From: Neorhodopirellula lusitana
Lineage (GTDB): Bacteria > Planctomycetota > Planctomycetia > Pirellulales > Pirellulaceae
Direction of reading: 5' to 3'
Length of the DNA: 64,000 nt
Assembly: GCF_900182915.1 (NCBI RefSeq)
Contig: NZ_FXUG01000015.1
Coordinates: 1-64,000 of the forward strand
The position numbers and the translations under genes were made by a program. Below are positions 1 through 10,500 of this stretch, in pieces; position 1 is the first letter of the stretch; every line of letters begins with the position of its first letter. Below the pieces are notes generated by a model that ran no database searches, was not told the origin of the DNA, and worked only from the letters and a program-made list of their open reading frames with translations.

Positions 1-440
1 AGAGCATCGCGATGCGAAGACGGATGGCCGGTTGGAATCCATCTTACCTCGCAAAAACACTGGGAATCCCTAAGTAAAGTATGCGTCCGCCCTGCGGAGG
101 AGATGCAGCAAGAAGCAGATCAACGCACTGCTTTAGCGGAAGAACAGGTGGCACACTGAGTTCGCCCCATCTCATCGAAGCGGAAGTCGTCAGGATTCTC
201 GTTCCTTAGGTTGGTGATCGAAACTCTTCGCGAGTTCCGCTGCGTCTCTTGATAAATCGACCTGCCAAAAGGCGACAGGGTCGACAAATCGGCTCAATTG
301 ATCAGCATCCCGGGGGAATGCGGCGGTGTAGCAAGTGCGGACAATTGTTCGCTGATGTGTAATGCGAATCATCTAGCTGAGTCATAGGCAGAGCGCATTC
401 TTCGGCATGCTCTCGGGTTCGATTCGCTACAATTTGCGGC
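1..440. other. gene-poor left edge
   Basis: I see no convincing gene here. Two frames are open from the window edge (one stops at 157-159, another at about 78-80), so the 3' end of a gene lying to the left cannot be excluded, but neither short translation is recognisable. The small minus-strand open frames between 190 and 505 overlap each other and the start of the peptidase gene and look like chance. Confidence 0.4.
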
Positions 441-1421
441 ATGTTAGTAAGCCAGCCCCAGAACCATCGGAACCTGAACCTGTCTCTCGCGGTGGCGGTG
501 GTCATTGCACTTGCCGGATTGATCGGCGGATTCTTTGCGCCGATCGTATTTGCTTTCGTGCCCGTTGCAGGGCTGGTGTTCTATTGGCTGCGCCGGACGA
601 CGAAGCGGCGACTTGCGGTCATCGGGCAAGCGTTTCCAGAGTCTTGGGAAAGCATTCTGCGATCGCGTGTTGAGTTCTATATGGCTTTATCGCCAGCGGA
701 ACAGGAGCGTTTCCGGAACCTGGTGAAAGTGTTTCTGGACGAAGTCGCGATTACGGGGATTCGTACTGACGTGGATGAGGTGACGCGCGTGCTGGTTGCC
801 GCCAGTGCAGTGATTCCGATTTTGGGATTTGACGATTTCGAGTATGCGACTTTGGGTGAGGTGCTGATCTATCCCGGTTCCTTCGACGACAAATACAAAA
901 CCGAAGGCAACGCAAATGCGAACACGTTGGGAATGGTCGGTGTGAACCATCTCAGTGGCGTGATGATTCTTTCCAAGCCAGCCTTGATCGCCGGTTTTGA
1001 CAACACGACCGATAAGCGGAACGTTGGCATTCATGAGTTTGCGCACTTGGTCGACAAGGCGGATGGCGAGGTCGATGGTGTGCCACCGCTTGCCGATCCC
1101 GCTGACTTGAATCCGTGGGTGCGTTGGGTTGGTGAAGAGCTTCGACGCGACGCGACATCGCACGAGCACATTGACGACTATGCGTTCACGAACGAGGCGG
1201 AGTACTTTGCTGTCCTTAGCGAGTATTTCTTCGAGACGCCCACGCTGTTGCAGCAGCGAAATCCAAAGCTGTACGACATGCTTCGCAAAATGTACCACCA
1301 AGACACCCAGCGCCTGCTGTCGGGGCGTCCAAAGCGTCGTCGAGTGGGACGAAACTCACCGTGCCCTTGTGGCAGCGGTGAAAAGTACAAGCGTTGCTGC
1401 AAGCGACACGTCGCTAAATAG
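441..1421 (+). CDS. mtfA: MtfA-type zinc metallopeptidase (M90) with C-terminal SEC-C motif
   Basis: The 326-residue protein carries the M90/MtfA signature: HEFAH at residues 198-202 (an HExxH zinc site) followed by a glutamate-rich NEAEYFAVLSEYFFE stretch. E. coli MtfA is a cytosolic aminopeptidase linked to the glucose phosphotransferase regulator Mlc; whether that role applies here is unknown. Two features differ from the roughly 265-residue E. coli protein. There is a hydrophobic N-terminus (about residues 15-50, one or two membrane spans), and a SEC-C zinc motif at the C-terminus (NSPCPCGSGEKYKRCC), as in SecA and other proteins. The ATG at 441 fits the start of the hydrophobic segment. 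The gene stands alone and converges on the ArsR gene. The family assignment is firm; the substrate is unknown. Confidence 0.9.
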   Translation: MLVSQPQNHRNLNLSLAVAVVIALAGLIGGFFAPIVFAFVPVAGLVFYWLRRTTKRRLAVIGQAFPESWESILRSRVEFYMALSPAEQERFRNLVKVFLDEVAITGIRTDVDEVTRVLVAASAVIPILGFDDFEYATLGEVLIYPGSFDDKYKTEGNANANTLGMVGVNHLSGVMILSKPALIAGFDNTTDKRNVGIHEFAHLVDKADGEVDGVPPLADPADLNPWVRWVGEELRRDATSHEHIDDYAFTNEAEYFAVLSEYFFETPTLLQQRNPKLYDMLRKMYHQDTQRLLSGRPKRRRVGRNSPCPCGSGEKYKRCCKRHVAK

Positions 1422-1524
1422 TTTACGCCGACTAACCCACGGATCGATCATTTCAGGGAACGCGAGCGAGGCGATCATCCAAGTCCGATGCTTGCTTGCG
1501 AGCTGGGCGTTCAGTTAACCGGCT

Positions 1525-1854
1525 CTACAGTTCCGCGACGAAGGCCTTCAGTTGGGCGAGGCATTCTTGGTTGATGCAGTAGCAGACCTTGGGGCCATCG
1601 ACTTCGCCCTGGATCAGTCCGGAATCTTTCAGAATCTTCAGGTGTTGCGAAACAGTGGATTGAGCGAGCGGTAACTCGTTGACGATCTCGCCACAAATGC
1701 ACGCTTCGCGACCGATCAGCAATCGGACGATTTGCACACGAGCGGGGTGCGCGATTGCCCAGGCCAGTTTTGCGAAGTCGACGGCGGTGGTGTCGGCCTT
1801 CAGCTTCACCGGAGTGGAGTCGCAGGTCTTCTTGGTGGTGCTTTTCTTTGCCAT
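1525..1854 (-). CDS. ArsR/SmtB-family transcriptional regulator
   Basis: This 109-residue protein is a winged-helix repressor of the ArsR type. After a Lys/Thr-rich N-terminus it shows the [11 protein letters not shown] helix, a cysteine pair in [10 protein letters not shown], and the recognition helix in [19 protein letters not shown]. The ACICGEI cysteines occupy the position of the ELCVCDL metal/arsenite site, so thiol or metal sensing is possible but unproven. The frame is open to 1974, but the ATG at 1854 (MAKKSTTKK) is preferred, because the longer start would lie inside the upstream oxidoreductase gene. It sits 86 bp downstream of that gene on the same strand and may be co-transcribed with it. 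Confidence 0.85.
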   Translation of the reverse strand: MAKKSTTKKTCDSTPVKLKADTTAVDFAKLAWAIAHPARVQIVRLLIGREACICGEIVNELPLAQSTVSQHLKILKDSGLIQGEVDGPKVCYCINQECLAQLKAFVAEL

Positions 1855-1940
1855 GGGGCGTCCTTGTATCGGTGATCTGCGATTCACGATAGCCCCGCCT
1901 GTTGAATCCAGCAATGCCGGCGAGGAGTTCGCTTGGATCG

Positions 1941-3437
1941 CTAGGTTGTGGTGCAGGCTCGGCCCATCAGCCACGCTGATGTGCTGGCGATTGCGAGAGG
2001 TGACTCATCGAACACTTCACCAGTGCGGATCGCATTGACCAGACGGTTGGCTTGCGTTTGCCAGCGTTGGCCGGCAACCCTCTTGGCATCGCTCCGCCAA
2101 ATTACTTTGCCGGACTGATCGCGAATCATGGCTCGATCCAGATCGCAACTTCCTTCGGTGCCGTGAATCGTTTCGCCGATTCGTTGGGTGAGGTTGTCGA
2201 AGGATTGTTTGCGGCCAGACTGATCTGGCGGGCTGGGCTGAGCAAAGGACTGCAATGAGGCGGTGAAGTCGCCCGGATAGTTGTAGGTGACTTGGTAGTC
2301 ACAGGAAACTTGGTGGTCGCGGGAGATTTCGTGGTCGCGGGTGAAATTGCATTGTGGACCAGCCTCGTCCGTCGCGATCGAGGCTGACAACGGGGCCGTT
2401 CCCAAACACCAATGCACGAGATCGAGTGAATGAATGAATCGCTGGTCGAGGTCACCGCCACCAGCCCACTGGAAGCTCAACCAGTTTCGCAGTTCATATT
2501 CATGATCGGACATGCGCGAATCTGGTCGCGATGTTAGGTCGGCACGTGAAGTCTGATCGGGATGCGATGGCTGGCCGCGACGCGGGGGCTGGCTAGGCAG
2601 TGCCCTTGCGTTGATCGATGCCGACACGAGCTTGCCAATCATTCCGGGCGCCGTGCCGTCGTGGCTGGTTTCGCCGCGAAGTTGTGCGACTGTTTCTTGG
2701 AGTCGCTGGTCGTGGCGTCGTTGCAAGCCAGCACAAACCGCCAGCCCGCCAGTTTTGGCAATCAGTGCGGCTTGGGTTATCCGTTGAAGTCCAGCGTGGT
2801 CGACGGCGACGGGACTTTCCATCATCACGTGCTTGCACGCGGCGACCGCGGCTTCAAATTGCTTGGGGCGAAAGACCGGAGGCGTGGCCAGGATGATCAG
2901 ATCCGCGTCGCAGGCCAATGCATGACGCCATGCGTCGATGCCGACAAATCGGCGATCGCCGATGTCGATACTTTGCCCGAAACGGCTGTGCAGGCTGCGA
3001 TAGGCGGATTGCAATTGTGAGCCGAACGCGTCGGCAATGGCGACCAATTGCACGCTGCCGTGCCGGTCCGCCGAGGGGGGACTGCTAGAAGCGAGTTGGT
3101 CAGAATTCGCCATCAGCACTTCGGCTGCAGCGGATCTGCCGCGAGCACCGCATCCGATCAGGGCAACCTTCAAACAATCGCTGCCGCCGACATGCGGGAC
3201 CATTGCCACGGCTTGTTCGGCTGCCAATACGGTTCCGCCCGCAATCGCGAGGGAGCTCTTTGCGAAGAATCCCCGCCGATTCTCGACCGATTGAGTCGGG
3301 CTGGGACCTTGGGTAGGTGCTGCCGGAGCTGGATTGTTAGGCGAATTCGCCGCCTTTTCATCACCGTTGCTGCGCATGAAGGCCGCCAGTGGGCGACGAG
3401 GCTTGGTATCGCGGTGATTCGGTGGGGCGGGACTCAT
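1941..3437 (-). CDS. Gfo/Idh/MocA-family oxidoreductase, Tat-exported
   Basis: A protein of about 498 residues with a Tat-like signal ([16 protein letters not shown], around residue 55), a Rossmann nucleotide site ([13 protein letters not shown]) and the family pattern [11 protein letters not shown] in the C-terminal half. This family performs NAD(P)-dependent oxidoreduction of sugars and related compounds, and Tat-exported members are abundant in planctomycetes. The usual EKP motif after the Rossmann fold reads MMESPVAVD, so the lysine that normally contacts cofactor and substrate is replaced by serine and activity may be altered. Two Gln/Asp/Arg-rich inserts, one built from an 18-bp repeat, interrupt the substrate domain. 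A GTG at 3443 is an alternative start. The substrate cannot be inferred. Confidence 0.85.
   Translation of the reverse strand: MSPAPPNHRDTKPRRPLAAFMRSNGDEKAANSPNNPAPAAPTQGPSPTQSVENRRGFFAKSSLAIAGGTVLAAEQAVAMVPHVGGSDCLKVALIGCGARGRSAAAEVLMANSDQLASSSPPSADRHGSVQLVAIADAFGSQLQSAYRSLHSRFGQSIDIGDRRFVGIDAWRHALACDADLIILATPPVFRPKQFEAAVAACKHVMMESPVAVDHAGLQRITQAALIAKTGGLAVCAGLQRRHDQRLQETVAQLRGETSHDGTAPGMIGKLVSASINARALPSQPPRRGQPSHPDQTSRADLTSRPDSRMSDHEYELRNWLSFQWAGGGDLDQRFIHSLDLVHWCLGTAPLSASIATDEAGPQCNFTRDHEISRDHQVSCDYQVTYNYPGDFTASLQSFAQPSPPDQSGRKQSFDNLTQRIGETIHGTEGSCDLDRAMIRDQSGKVIWRSDAKRVAGQRWQTQANRLVNAIRTGEVFDESPLAIASTSAWLMGRACTTT
2287..2340 (-). repeat. 18-bp in-frame minisatellite in the oxidoreductase gene
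   Basis: Three tandem 18-bp units (2287-2304, 2305-2322, 2323-2340) differ at a few positions and have a degenerate fourth unit to the right. They encode a charged DHxxS-like insert in the C-terminal domain of the Gfo/Idh/MocA protein. Confidence 0.7.
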
Positions 3438-3443
3438 GCTCAC

Positions 3444-3997
3444 ATTCTAGACGCTGACCAGCAATTCGACATCTCTATCACTGCCAAATCCGGCTGGAAT
3501 CGGCGACTGACGGGAATGGGATGCCCGAATAATCCGCCCATCTTTCCTTTGTTTTCTGGGCACTTGGCTGCCTTCCACGCTAGCTCGGAACCCTTGGTTG
3601 TCGCTTCTGAAATGTGATGAAGCGACGGATCCTTGCTCACTCGCTAAGGTTTGGTGTCCTAAAACATTCTCGTGTCGCCAATCTTGGATTCGGTCGATTC
3701 CGGTGGACCGCTGGTTTGAGAGTCCAGGGATCGCTTATCGGCGTCGAAAATCTTGATTCCGCGAAGAATCATTTCTCGTCCAGATAATCGTTCGCTAGGC
3801 CCAACCTCCATTGGTGGTGCATCCGGATTGTCGGTACACTGCCCGCTTGTCGGTAAACTGCGGGCTAGAGTGACCTAGTAGGATGCCGGTGCTGTGGGAT
3901 GCCGGTACGCGGTTTGCTATCCCTTTTGCTAGCGGCACGGTTTGCTGCCAGCCCGGCGGTGGTCGCCAAATATTGAAACAGCCTTCAGGAAGACAAG
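3444..3997. other. intergenic region between oxidoreductase gene and ftsH
   Basis: A 554-bp gap between divergent genes that should hold both promoters. Short minus-strand open frames at 3440-3640 and 3795-4004 have no recognisable content and are treated as chance. The only visible structure is the pair of direct repeats listed separately. Confidence 0.5.
3828..3907 (+). promoter_or_regulatory. candidate ftsH regulatory region with direct repeats
   Basis: Two copies of TTGTCGGTAMACTGC (3828-3842 and 3847-3861, 14 of 15 identical) lie 19 bp apart. Two copies of GGATGCCGGT follow at 3881-3890 and 3898-3907. The position 90-170 bp upstream of ftsH suggests binding sites for a regulator. No -35/-10 pair could be assigned with confidence, so this is inference from repetition alone. 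Confidence 0.3.
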
Positions 3998-6046
3998 ATG
4001 ACAAAGGACGCCCGGTCCGACTCCAAAGAACCCTCCAAGCCGAAAGACTCGCCGGAGGGCGAGGGCGGTCGGCGCGGCGGGAATCCCGTGCTGATTGCAG
4101 TCGTCATTGCTGCGCTGGCAGCGATGTTGTTCCTTAACCGCACCGAGCCTCGGTCGGAGATCACGGCGAGTTTCTTCCAAGAACAGCTGGAAAAGGGCAA
4201 CGTCGAAAAAGTTCGTATCGGCGATCTGGACGTTTCCGGATCGTTCAAGATTCGGCCCGAATTGCCTGTCGATGAGGACGCGAACGCGGAAGACGCAGCC
4301 AAACCCGAGCCATTGCTGAAGGAATTCGTGTTCACTCGCCCTGGCGGTGAGGAATACGCCAATGCGTTGGCCAAGGAACTGCAAGCCAAGAACATCACCG
4401 ATTACGCCTTCCTGAAGCCCGATTCCACTGCCGCCGTCATGCAAGTGTTGCTGATGTTGGCATTGCCACTAGGAATTTTGTTCCTGGTCTTCACGATGAT
4501 TCGCCGGTCACGCAATGAGATGATGGGCGGCGGAGGGTTCTTGTCGGGGTTCAGTAAGAGTCCAGCCAAGCGATTTGAAGCGACTGACAAGGTCATCTCG
4601 TTCGACGATGTCGCCGGCCTTGAGGGCGTGAAAGCCGACCTGCAGGAAATCGTCGACTACCTCAAGACACCTGATAAGTTCCAGAAACTCGGTGGCCAGG
4701 TGCCCAAGGGCGTTCTGCTCAATGGACCTCCGGGTACCGGGAAGACTTTGCTGGCCCGAGCGGTTGCCGGTGAAGCGGATGTGCCGTTCTTTAGCGTCAA
4801 CGGTAGTGAATTCATCCAGATGTTCGTCGGTGTCGGTGCGTCTCGCGTGCGTGACCTGTTTAAAACGGCCAAGGATCAATCGCCTTCGATCATCTTCATT
4901 GACGAAATCGATGCGGTCGGTCGACAGCGTGGTGCTGGCCTGGGTGGCGGGCATGACGAACGTGAACAAACACTGAATCAGATTTTGGGCGAGATGGACG
5001 GGTTCTCGGGAACTCACGCGGTGATCGTGATCGCAGCCACGAACCGTCCCGACGTGCTGGATCCAGCGTTGTTGCGTCCCGGTCGCTTTGACCGTCACGT
5101 TACCGTTGGTCGTCCGACGATGAAGGGCCGCGAAGAAATCTTTAAGGTTCACGTTCGCGATGTGCCTTTGGGCGATGACGTTGATCTCAAGCGATTGGCC
5201 GCTGGTACGGTTGGATTGACCGGTGCGGATATCAAGAACATGGTCAACGAGTCCGCTCTTTGGGCGGCCCGTAATGACAAGAAGGTCGTTGAAATGGCGG
5301 ACTTCGATTACGCCCGCGACAAAATCTTGATGGGTGCGAAACGCGAAGAGATTCTGCAGGAAGACGAGAAAGAGAAGACTGCCTATCACGAGGCGGGCCA
5401 CACGCTAACGGCTTGGCATCTGGAAGGCTCGCACATCGTTCACAAGGTGACGATCATTCCTCGTGGTCGTGCTCTTGGTGTGACGCAGTACGTGCCCAAC
5501 GAAGACCGGCTCAGCATGAGCAAGAAGGAACTCGAGCATCAGCTCATCGTGTTGCTTGGCGGGCGGGCTGCGGAAAAGATTGTCTACACCGAAACTTGTG
5601 TCGGTGCCGAGAATGACCTGGAGCGTGCTACTAGCATTGCTCGCCGAATGGTCACGCACTGGGGCATGAGTCCGAAAATCGGTCCGGTCAGTTACAAGAC
5701 CAGTGACGAGGATCCGTTCTTGGGTCGCGAGATTCACCAATCACGTCAGTTCAGCGAGCACACTCAAGAGCTGATCGACGAAGAGGTCGCTCGTATCCTG
5801 TTGGAAGCCGACCAGAAGGCGGAGCAGTTGTTGCGAGAACATCGTGAACAGCTCGAAACCATCACCCGTGCTTTGCTGGATCGTGAAGAACTCAACGAAG
5901 TCGAATTGACCGAGTTGATTGGTCCTTCGATTCACAAACGCAACGGTGACACTCATGATAAGGTCGAACAGATCATGGTTCCCGAAGGTGCGGCTGAGCG
6001 TGCGGATAGTTCCGCACCATTGAAGCGTATCGCTGACCGTCGCTAA
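3998..6046 (+). CDS. ftsH: ATP-dependent zinc metalloprotease FtsH
   Basis: FtsH is the hexameric inner-membrane AAA+ protease that degrades unassembled membrane proteins and short-lived regulators. The 682-residue protein has the full family layout: membrane spans at about 30-46 and 147-168 flanking a periplasmic domain, Walker A GPPGTGKT (243-250), Walker B IIFIDEID (298-305), the second region of homology [20 protein letters not shown], the zinc site HEAGH (464-468), and the downstream [10 protein letters not shown] segment carrying the third zinc ligand. Length is normal. A purine-rich AGGAAGAC precedes the ATG. The periplasmic domain contains an acidic insert (about residues 91-106). The gene appears monocistronic and is followed by a strong hairpin repeat. 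Confidence 0.97.
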   Translation: MTKDARSDSKEPSKPKDSPEGEGGRRGGNPVLIAVVIAALAAMLFLNRTEPRSEITASFFQEQLEKGNVEKVRIGDLDVSGSFKIRPELPVDEDANAEDAAKPEPLLKEFVFTRPGGEEYANALAKELQAKNITDYAFLKPDSTAAVMQVLLMLALPLGILFLVFTMIRRSRNEMMGGGGFLSGFSKSPAKRFEATDKVISFDDVAGLEGVKADLQEIVDYLKTPDKFQKLGGQVPKGVLLNGPPGTGKTLLARAVAGEADVPFFSVNGSEFIQMFVGVGASRVRDLFKTAKDQSPSIIFIDEIDAVGRQRGAGLGGGHDEREQTLNQILGEMDGFSGTHAVIVIAATNRPDVLDPALLRPGRFDRHVTVGRPTMKGREEIFKVHVRDVPLGDDVDLKRLAAGTVGLTGADIKNMVNESALWAARNDKKVVEMADFDYARDKILMGAKREEILQEDEKEKTAYHEAGHTLTAWHLEGSHIVHKVTIIPRGRALGVTQYVPNEDRLSMSKKELEHQLIVLLGGRAAEKIVYTETCVGAENDLERATSIARRMVTHWGMSPKIGPVSYKTSDEDPFLGREIHQSRQFSEHTQELIDEEVARILLEADQKAEQLLREHREQLETITRALLDREELNEVELTELIGPSIHKRNGDTHDKVEQIMVPEGAAERADSSAPLKRIADRR

Positions 6047-6065
6047 GGGTTTTGGGAACAATGAA

Positions 6066-6121
6066 GTGGCATAGGCTTGCAGCCTATGGTTTTCCATTCA
6101 CAGGCTGGAAGCCTATGCCAC
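6066..6121. repeat. long imperfect palindrome (REP-like) between ftsH and rsgA
   Basis: The arms 6066-6088 and 6099-6121 pair at 21 of 23 positions, the outer 13 bp perfectly (GTGGCATAGGCTT with its complement at 6109-6121). The loop is about 10 nt. There is no T-run, so it is not a classical terminator. I recall similar AGGCTGGAAGCCTATGCCAC-type sequences being common between planctomycete genes, but cannot verify that here. It may stabilise or end ftsH mRNA. Confidence 0.75.
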
Positions 6122-6215
6122 ATGGGATTACCGCCTGTTATTGTTCCGACGCCCTCACCTGTGACTTTGTCAATCTCATCGGTTTTAACCGTCCACCAGC
6201 ATTGCACATCACCTT

Positions 6216-7466
6216 ATGGCAAAGAAGAAAGGCAAGACCCGCGCCGAGTTTCGCAAGAAGCATCAAGGCCGGGTTCGTGATGCCGATCTGACTCGCCAGT
6301 TTCGGCAACGCCCGGAAGAGAACTCGATCGAAGACGCTGTTCAGGCGGAGCGTTTGAGCGGCAAAGGGGCGTTGACTCGCAAGAAGACAATTGCGGGTGC
6401 GGAACGTGAGGTTGATGACGACGGTGGATTGCAGGTCGATTTGAAGGTCGATCAAACCAACTTGGTTCAGGGCCGCGTTCTCAGCGTTCATGGTCTGCAA
6501 AGCAAAGTGCTGGGCCAAGACGACAATCTTTATGCCTGCTCGACTCGCCAGGTTTTGAAATCGTTGGCAACTGACCAGCGTGGCGTGCTTGTCGCGGGTG
6601 ACCGGGTTTGGTTCCGGATTGAACACCGCGATGGTGTCGGCCGGATGTCTGCAAGCCAGCGAGCAGGGGCGATCCGACTGGAGGGTGCTGGTGAGAACAG
6701 TGCGCTTGGCGGGCAATCCGATCAAATCGTGGTCGCCGATGGAATGATCGAACGGATCGAGCCTCGGCATGGAATCATTTGTCGTGCGAGCCGTGGCAAA
6801 CAGCATGTGATCGCGGCCAACGTCGACGCGTTGCTGATCATCGCCAGCGCGGCCGAGCCCGGCATTAAGCCTGTGTTGATCGATCGGATGCTGTTGACCG
6901 CCGCCCAGTGTGAAATCGAACCCATCATCGTCATTAACAAAGTCGACTTGGTGGACTTTGCATCATTGCAGGCGTTGGTGGGTGTGTACGCGTCGTTGGG
7001 TTACCGGGTGCTGCCCACGTCCGCGGAAACGGGGCAAAATCTTGAATACTTGCGTGCATTTTTGAAGCAGCGGCAAACCGCCTTGGCCGGCCAAAGTGGT
7101 GTGGGGAAGAGTAGTTTGCTCAACGCGATCGAGCCCGGATTGGGGCTGGCTGTTTCGCATGTCAGTGCCGAGAATCAAAAGGGACGGCACACCACCACCG
7201 CGTCTCGATTGATTCCGCTTAGCGACGGTGGTGCGGTGTTTGATACGCCCGGCATCCGTCAGTTTCAGCTTTGGGACATCGAGGCATCCGAGGTCGCTGG
7301 GTTGATGCCCGACTTGCGACCCTACGTCAGTCACTGTCGATATCCGAATTGTCTGCATCTGGCCGAAGACGATTGCGCCGTCAAGAATGCAGTCGCTGAC
7401 GCCCGGATTGATGCACGTCGCTATGACGCGTATTGCCACCTGCTCGAAGATGATCTGGTCGCATAG
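6216..7466 (+). CDS. rsgA: ribosome biogenesis GTPase RsgA
   Basis: RsgA (YjeQ/EngC) is a circularly permuted GTPase that assists late maturation of the 30S subunit. The 416-residue protein shows an N-terminal OB-like region ([20 protein letters not shown]), the permuted GTPase motif order with NKVDL first (about residue 232), then GQSGVGKSS (about 291-299) and DTPGIRQF (about 341-348), and the zinc module [14 protein letters not shown] (about 375-388). The N-terminus is longer than in E. coli and is basic ([19 protein letters not shown]), which may help RNA binding. It follows ftsH on the same strand but after a 170-bp gap containing the palindrome, so a separate transcript is likely. Confidence 0.95.
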   Translation: MAKKKGKTRAEFRKKHQGRVRDADLTRQFRQRPEENSIEDAVQAERLSGKGALTRKKTIAGAEREVDDDGGLQVDLKVDQTNLVQGRVLSVHGLQSKVLGQDDNLYACSTRQVLKSLATDQRGVLVAGDRVWFRIEHRDGVGRMSASQRAGAIRLEGAGENSALGGQSDQIVVADGMIERIEPRHGIICRASRGKQHVIAANVDALLIIASAAEPGIKPVLIDRMLLTAAQCEIEPIIVINKVDLVDFASLQALVGVYASLGYRVLPTSAETGQNLEYLRAFLKQRQTALAGQSGVGKSSLLNAIEPGLGLAVSHVSAENQKGRHTTTASRLIPLSDGGAVFDTPGIRQFQLWDIEASEVAGLMPDLRPYVSHCRYPNCLHLAEDDCAVKNAVADARIDARRYDAYCHLLEDDLVA

Positions 7467-7542
7467 CACGACGGTAGTTGCCACCGGCAGTCGCGTCGCG
7501 ATTTCATGGTCTCGGTTTGCCCGTGATTGTAGAAGTGCTTTG

Positions 7543-10500
7543 CTATTCCGACGCCACAAACTCTCTCGGTAGCGTGTACTTGTTCTTGGAGGCGTCGCGG
7601 GTCGTGATCAGGATCTTCGCTTGGTCTCCCTCGCCAACGATCACCCAAACCAGGGATTGTTTTGGGTCAGCGGGCCCAGTCGCAGTCCGGTCGGGGTTCG
7701 CCCCCAGGACCAGGTCGGTCAGGACGGTTCGGAGAGGCACGTCTTTCTTAGCGAAGTCGCGGATCTGTTGGTTTTGAGTGATGCCGTTGAGTTGCAGGTC
7801 CGAGCCAACGATTTCAACCGGCGGCATCGTGTTGCCAGGAGGCAAGTCTTGTTGGAATTCGTTGGTGATCGTATCGACCGCGAACTGCATTGATTCCTGG
7901 CCGAATGACAACGACATGGGCCGGTCAAGCATTTGATCGACCGTCAACTTCACGGTTTCGGTGGCGGCAATCGCGGACGATGCGTTCGTGGTTGTGTTGG
8001 ATGCTAACAGGGTTGCCAAGGCAAGTTGCGGTAGTGCTTGGGGTGGAAGGTAGGTGTTGAAAATGACGTTGCGATCTTCGACTTGAGATCGAGTTTGGTC
8101 ATCGGCAAACGTCCACATCATCGGCAAGCGAGACGCTAGCAGTCGCCATGATGGATCGACTTCACGGGTGACCAGAAAGTCTTCCGCTTCAACGGAAGAT
8201 TCGTCGAGTCGGTCGCGTAGCTTGGTCGCCAACGCGACGGGGTTTTTGCCGGGGGCGGTCGATAGCCGAGCCTCCACATAGCTTCCGCCCTTGTTGGCAG
8301 AGACGATTCGCAACAGCACGCCGCCGCATTCCGGCATAAACGCCGAACGGAGCCAGCCGACCATGGGCGGCGATGCTCCTTCTACCCAGCCACGGGCGTC
8401 CGCGACCAAAAAGTTCGGTTGCGTCAGTAGTGTGACCGCGTCGGTCGGGTCAGCATGTTTCCAGAGTTCTTCAAGTTGGCGAGGCAACAGCACAGGGGCA
8501 CCTTCGACTTCAGCGACCTCGGTAATCTGGTCGATCGAACCGACCGCGAAAGCAGAGGTCATCGCGGCGTCGGATTCGCCGATCTTGTTCGGGTAGTACG
8601 CGAAGCTGGCAGCGTCTTCGCCGATGTACAGCTTCACGCCGCCTTTCCCGCGTGCTTCTGAAACACCCAGCGTTTCAATGAGCTGAGAGAAAGGTTGCGG
8701 TTCATTCAAGTGGGCGGCAATCGTTAGTTTCGGGATTCCGCTGGATCCTCGGTACCACCCCATCGCGATCATGCGAATGTCATCAAGCGGGATGGCGACT
8801 CGCTTGCGAAGTTGGTCCATCAAGGGTGCGACTTCGGGGGCGAACGTATCGAGTAAACCGGTTTCTTTCAGCTTGCCAAGATCAAGGGTAACGATCGCAC
8901 CGGGACCCGGCGGCAGCAAAATCGTGGCGGCAGACTGTCCTGCGGTGGATGCGGAGTCGTTGTTCGGTGCTTTGGGTTTGAAAGCGGAGGGAGGCGCCCA
9001 CAGCATCTTGTCGCTTTTGACGACCTGAATTGTTTCCCGTTGAGAGGATTCCGATGGCGACGAGTTGTTGGTCGGTTGGCGTGTCGGGCGGGTTGGTTGA
9101 CGCGGCCGACCGGCCACTGGTGGAATCACGGCTGGGATAGCAGGACGGATTCGCTTGGCGACTCGCGGTTCGGGAGGTCCTTGGAGAGCGAGGGCAACCA
9201 GCAATAGGAGGATTGGAATCCATAAGAAATGCAGGACAAGCCAGCTGGTGCGGTGCCGTGGGGCGCGCTTTCGCGGGATGGCCGTTTGCGTCTCGCCGGC
9301 CGGATTGCTTTTCGGCGCGACTTGGGGCGTGGGGGTATCGGATGTGGGGGCATCCGTCGTGGGGACGCTTGGCTCGGTAACGCTCGGTTGTTTGGCGGCT
9401 GGTGGCTTGGCAGTTTGTGGCTTAACGGTTTGTTGCTTAACGGTTTGTTGCTTAACGGTTTGTTGCTTAACGGTTTGTTGCTTTGCGGTTTGTTGCTTTG
9501 CGGTTTTTGGCTTTGCAGTGGAGACCGTATTGCTGGAGGTGTCGCCGCCGGATATGTCGCTGCTAGGTGGCGAAGTAGCCGCAATTGTTTTCGCTGTAGC
9601 CGCGTCGTCTGCTTGGTTGTCCGAATTCGTTTTGGGCTTCGGGGCCTTGGGCGGTTCCTGCGCCGGCGTCGCTGGCGGAGCTCGATTTTCAGGAGCTAAG
9701 TTGCGAGTCGCAACAGCCGGCTTCGTTTCGGTCTGCTTGGGGTTGCTGGTGCGAGTTGGCTTACTTGATTGCTGGGTCTCGCTGGGCTCACCGGTTTGGA
9801 TGGGCTTAGCTGATTCGCTAGACCGATTGGGTTTGCTGGCTACCTTCGGTTCGCTTGAATTCGCCAGTTCGCTCGAGTTCGCCAGTTCGCTGGACTTGTC
9901 AGGCGATTTCGGCTGCGTTGGTTCAGCCGGTGGTTGTGCAGCAGCGGCGGGAGCGGCGCTGCTTGTTGCTGCTGCGGCTTGGAGGGCTGTCGTGAACTGC
10001 TCCACCGTCGCGAAACGCGCGGCTGGATCCTTTGCCAACGCGTAAGCCAGAACACGAAACAGCGGATCGCCCTTGGCGCCCTGTTTGACGGCTGCATCCA
10101 ATTCAGGCGGAGCGTCGTTCAGCTGACGGGATCGGATTTGATCGTCCTCGGCAGCCGCGAAGGCATGGCTTCCCGTTCGCAATCGGTATGCAAGGCACCC
10201 CAGCGAATAGATGATCGACGGCTCTTGGATCGGTGTGAATCCAGCACCCTCAAGCCGTTCAGGTGGCGTGTACAGCAGGTGGGATTCCGTGTCACCAAAC
10301 GAGGTGCGAAAATTGAAGGTCCCAGGAGCAAAGGTTTCGACTGGATCGACCCCCAAGATCGCTTGACCGTCGTCCGTGATCCAGATCCTATCGCTTGTTG
10401 GGGTCGGCGTCCCCGCGGTGACAAAAGGTGCGAGCTGCTTCATCGCCGACGCGATGGATGTGGTCCACTGCGAGATTTTTGGGGCGGGCCATTTTGCTTG

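Noticed and set aside
412-440. GGTTCGATTC, resembling a tRNA T-loop
   Set aside because: The flanking bases do not pair into a T stem and no acceptor, D or anticodon arms can be built around it.
687-1301. 204-residue minus-strand frame inside mtfA
   Set aside because: The plus-strand frame has full family motifs; this is its shadow.
4508-5401. 297-residue minus-strand frame inside ftsH
   Set aside because: It mirrors the AAA domain of ftsH and has no recognisable motif of its own.
9406-9510. Regular repeats considered as a CRISPR array
   Set aside because: Units are 15 bp with no spacers and stay in frame within a coding sequence.
9155-10045. Long plus-strand open frame opposite the kinase-like gene
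   Set aside because: It is the antisense of the low-complexity linker; composition is a Gly/Val/Cys-rich mirror of the repeats and the sense gene continues on both sides.
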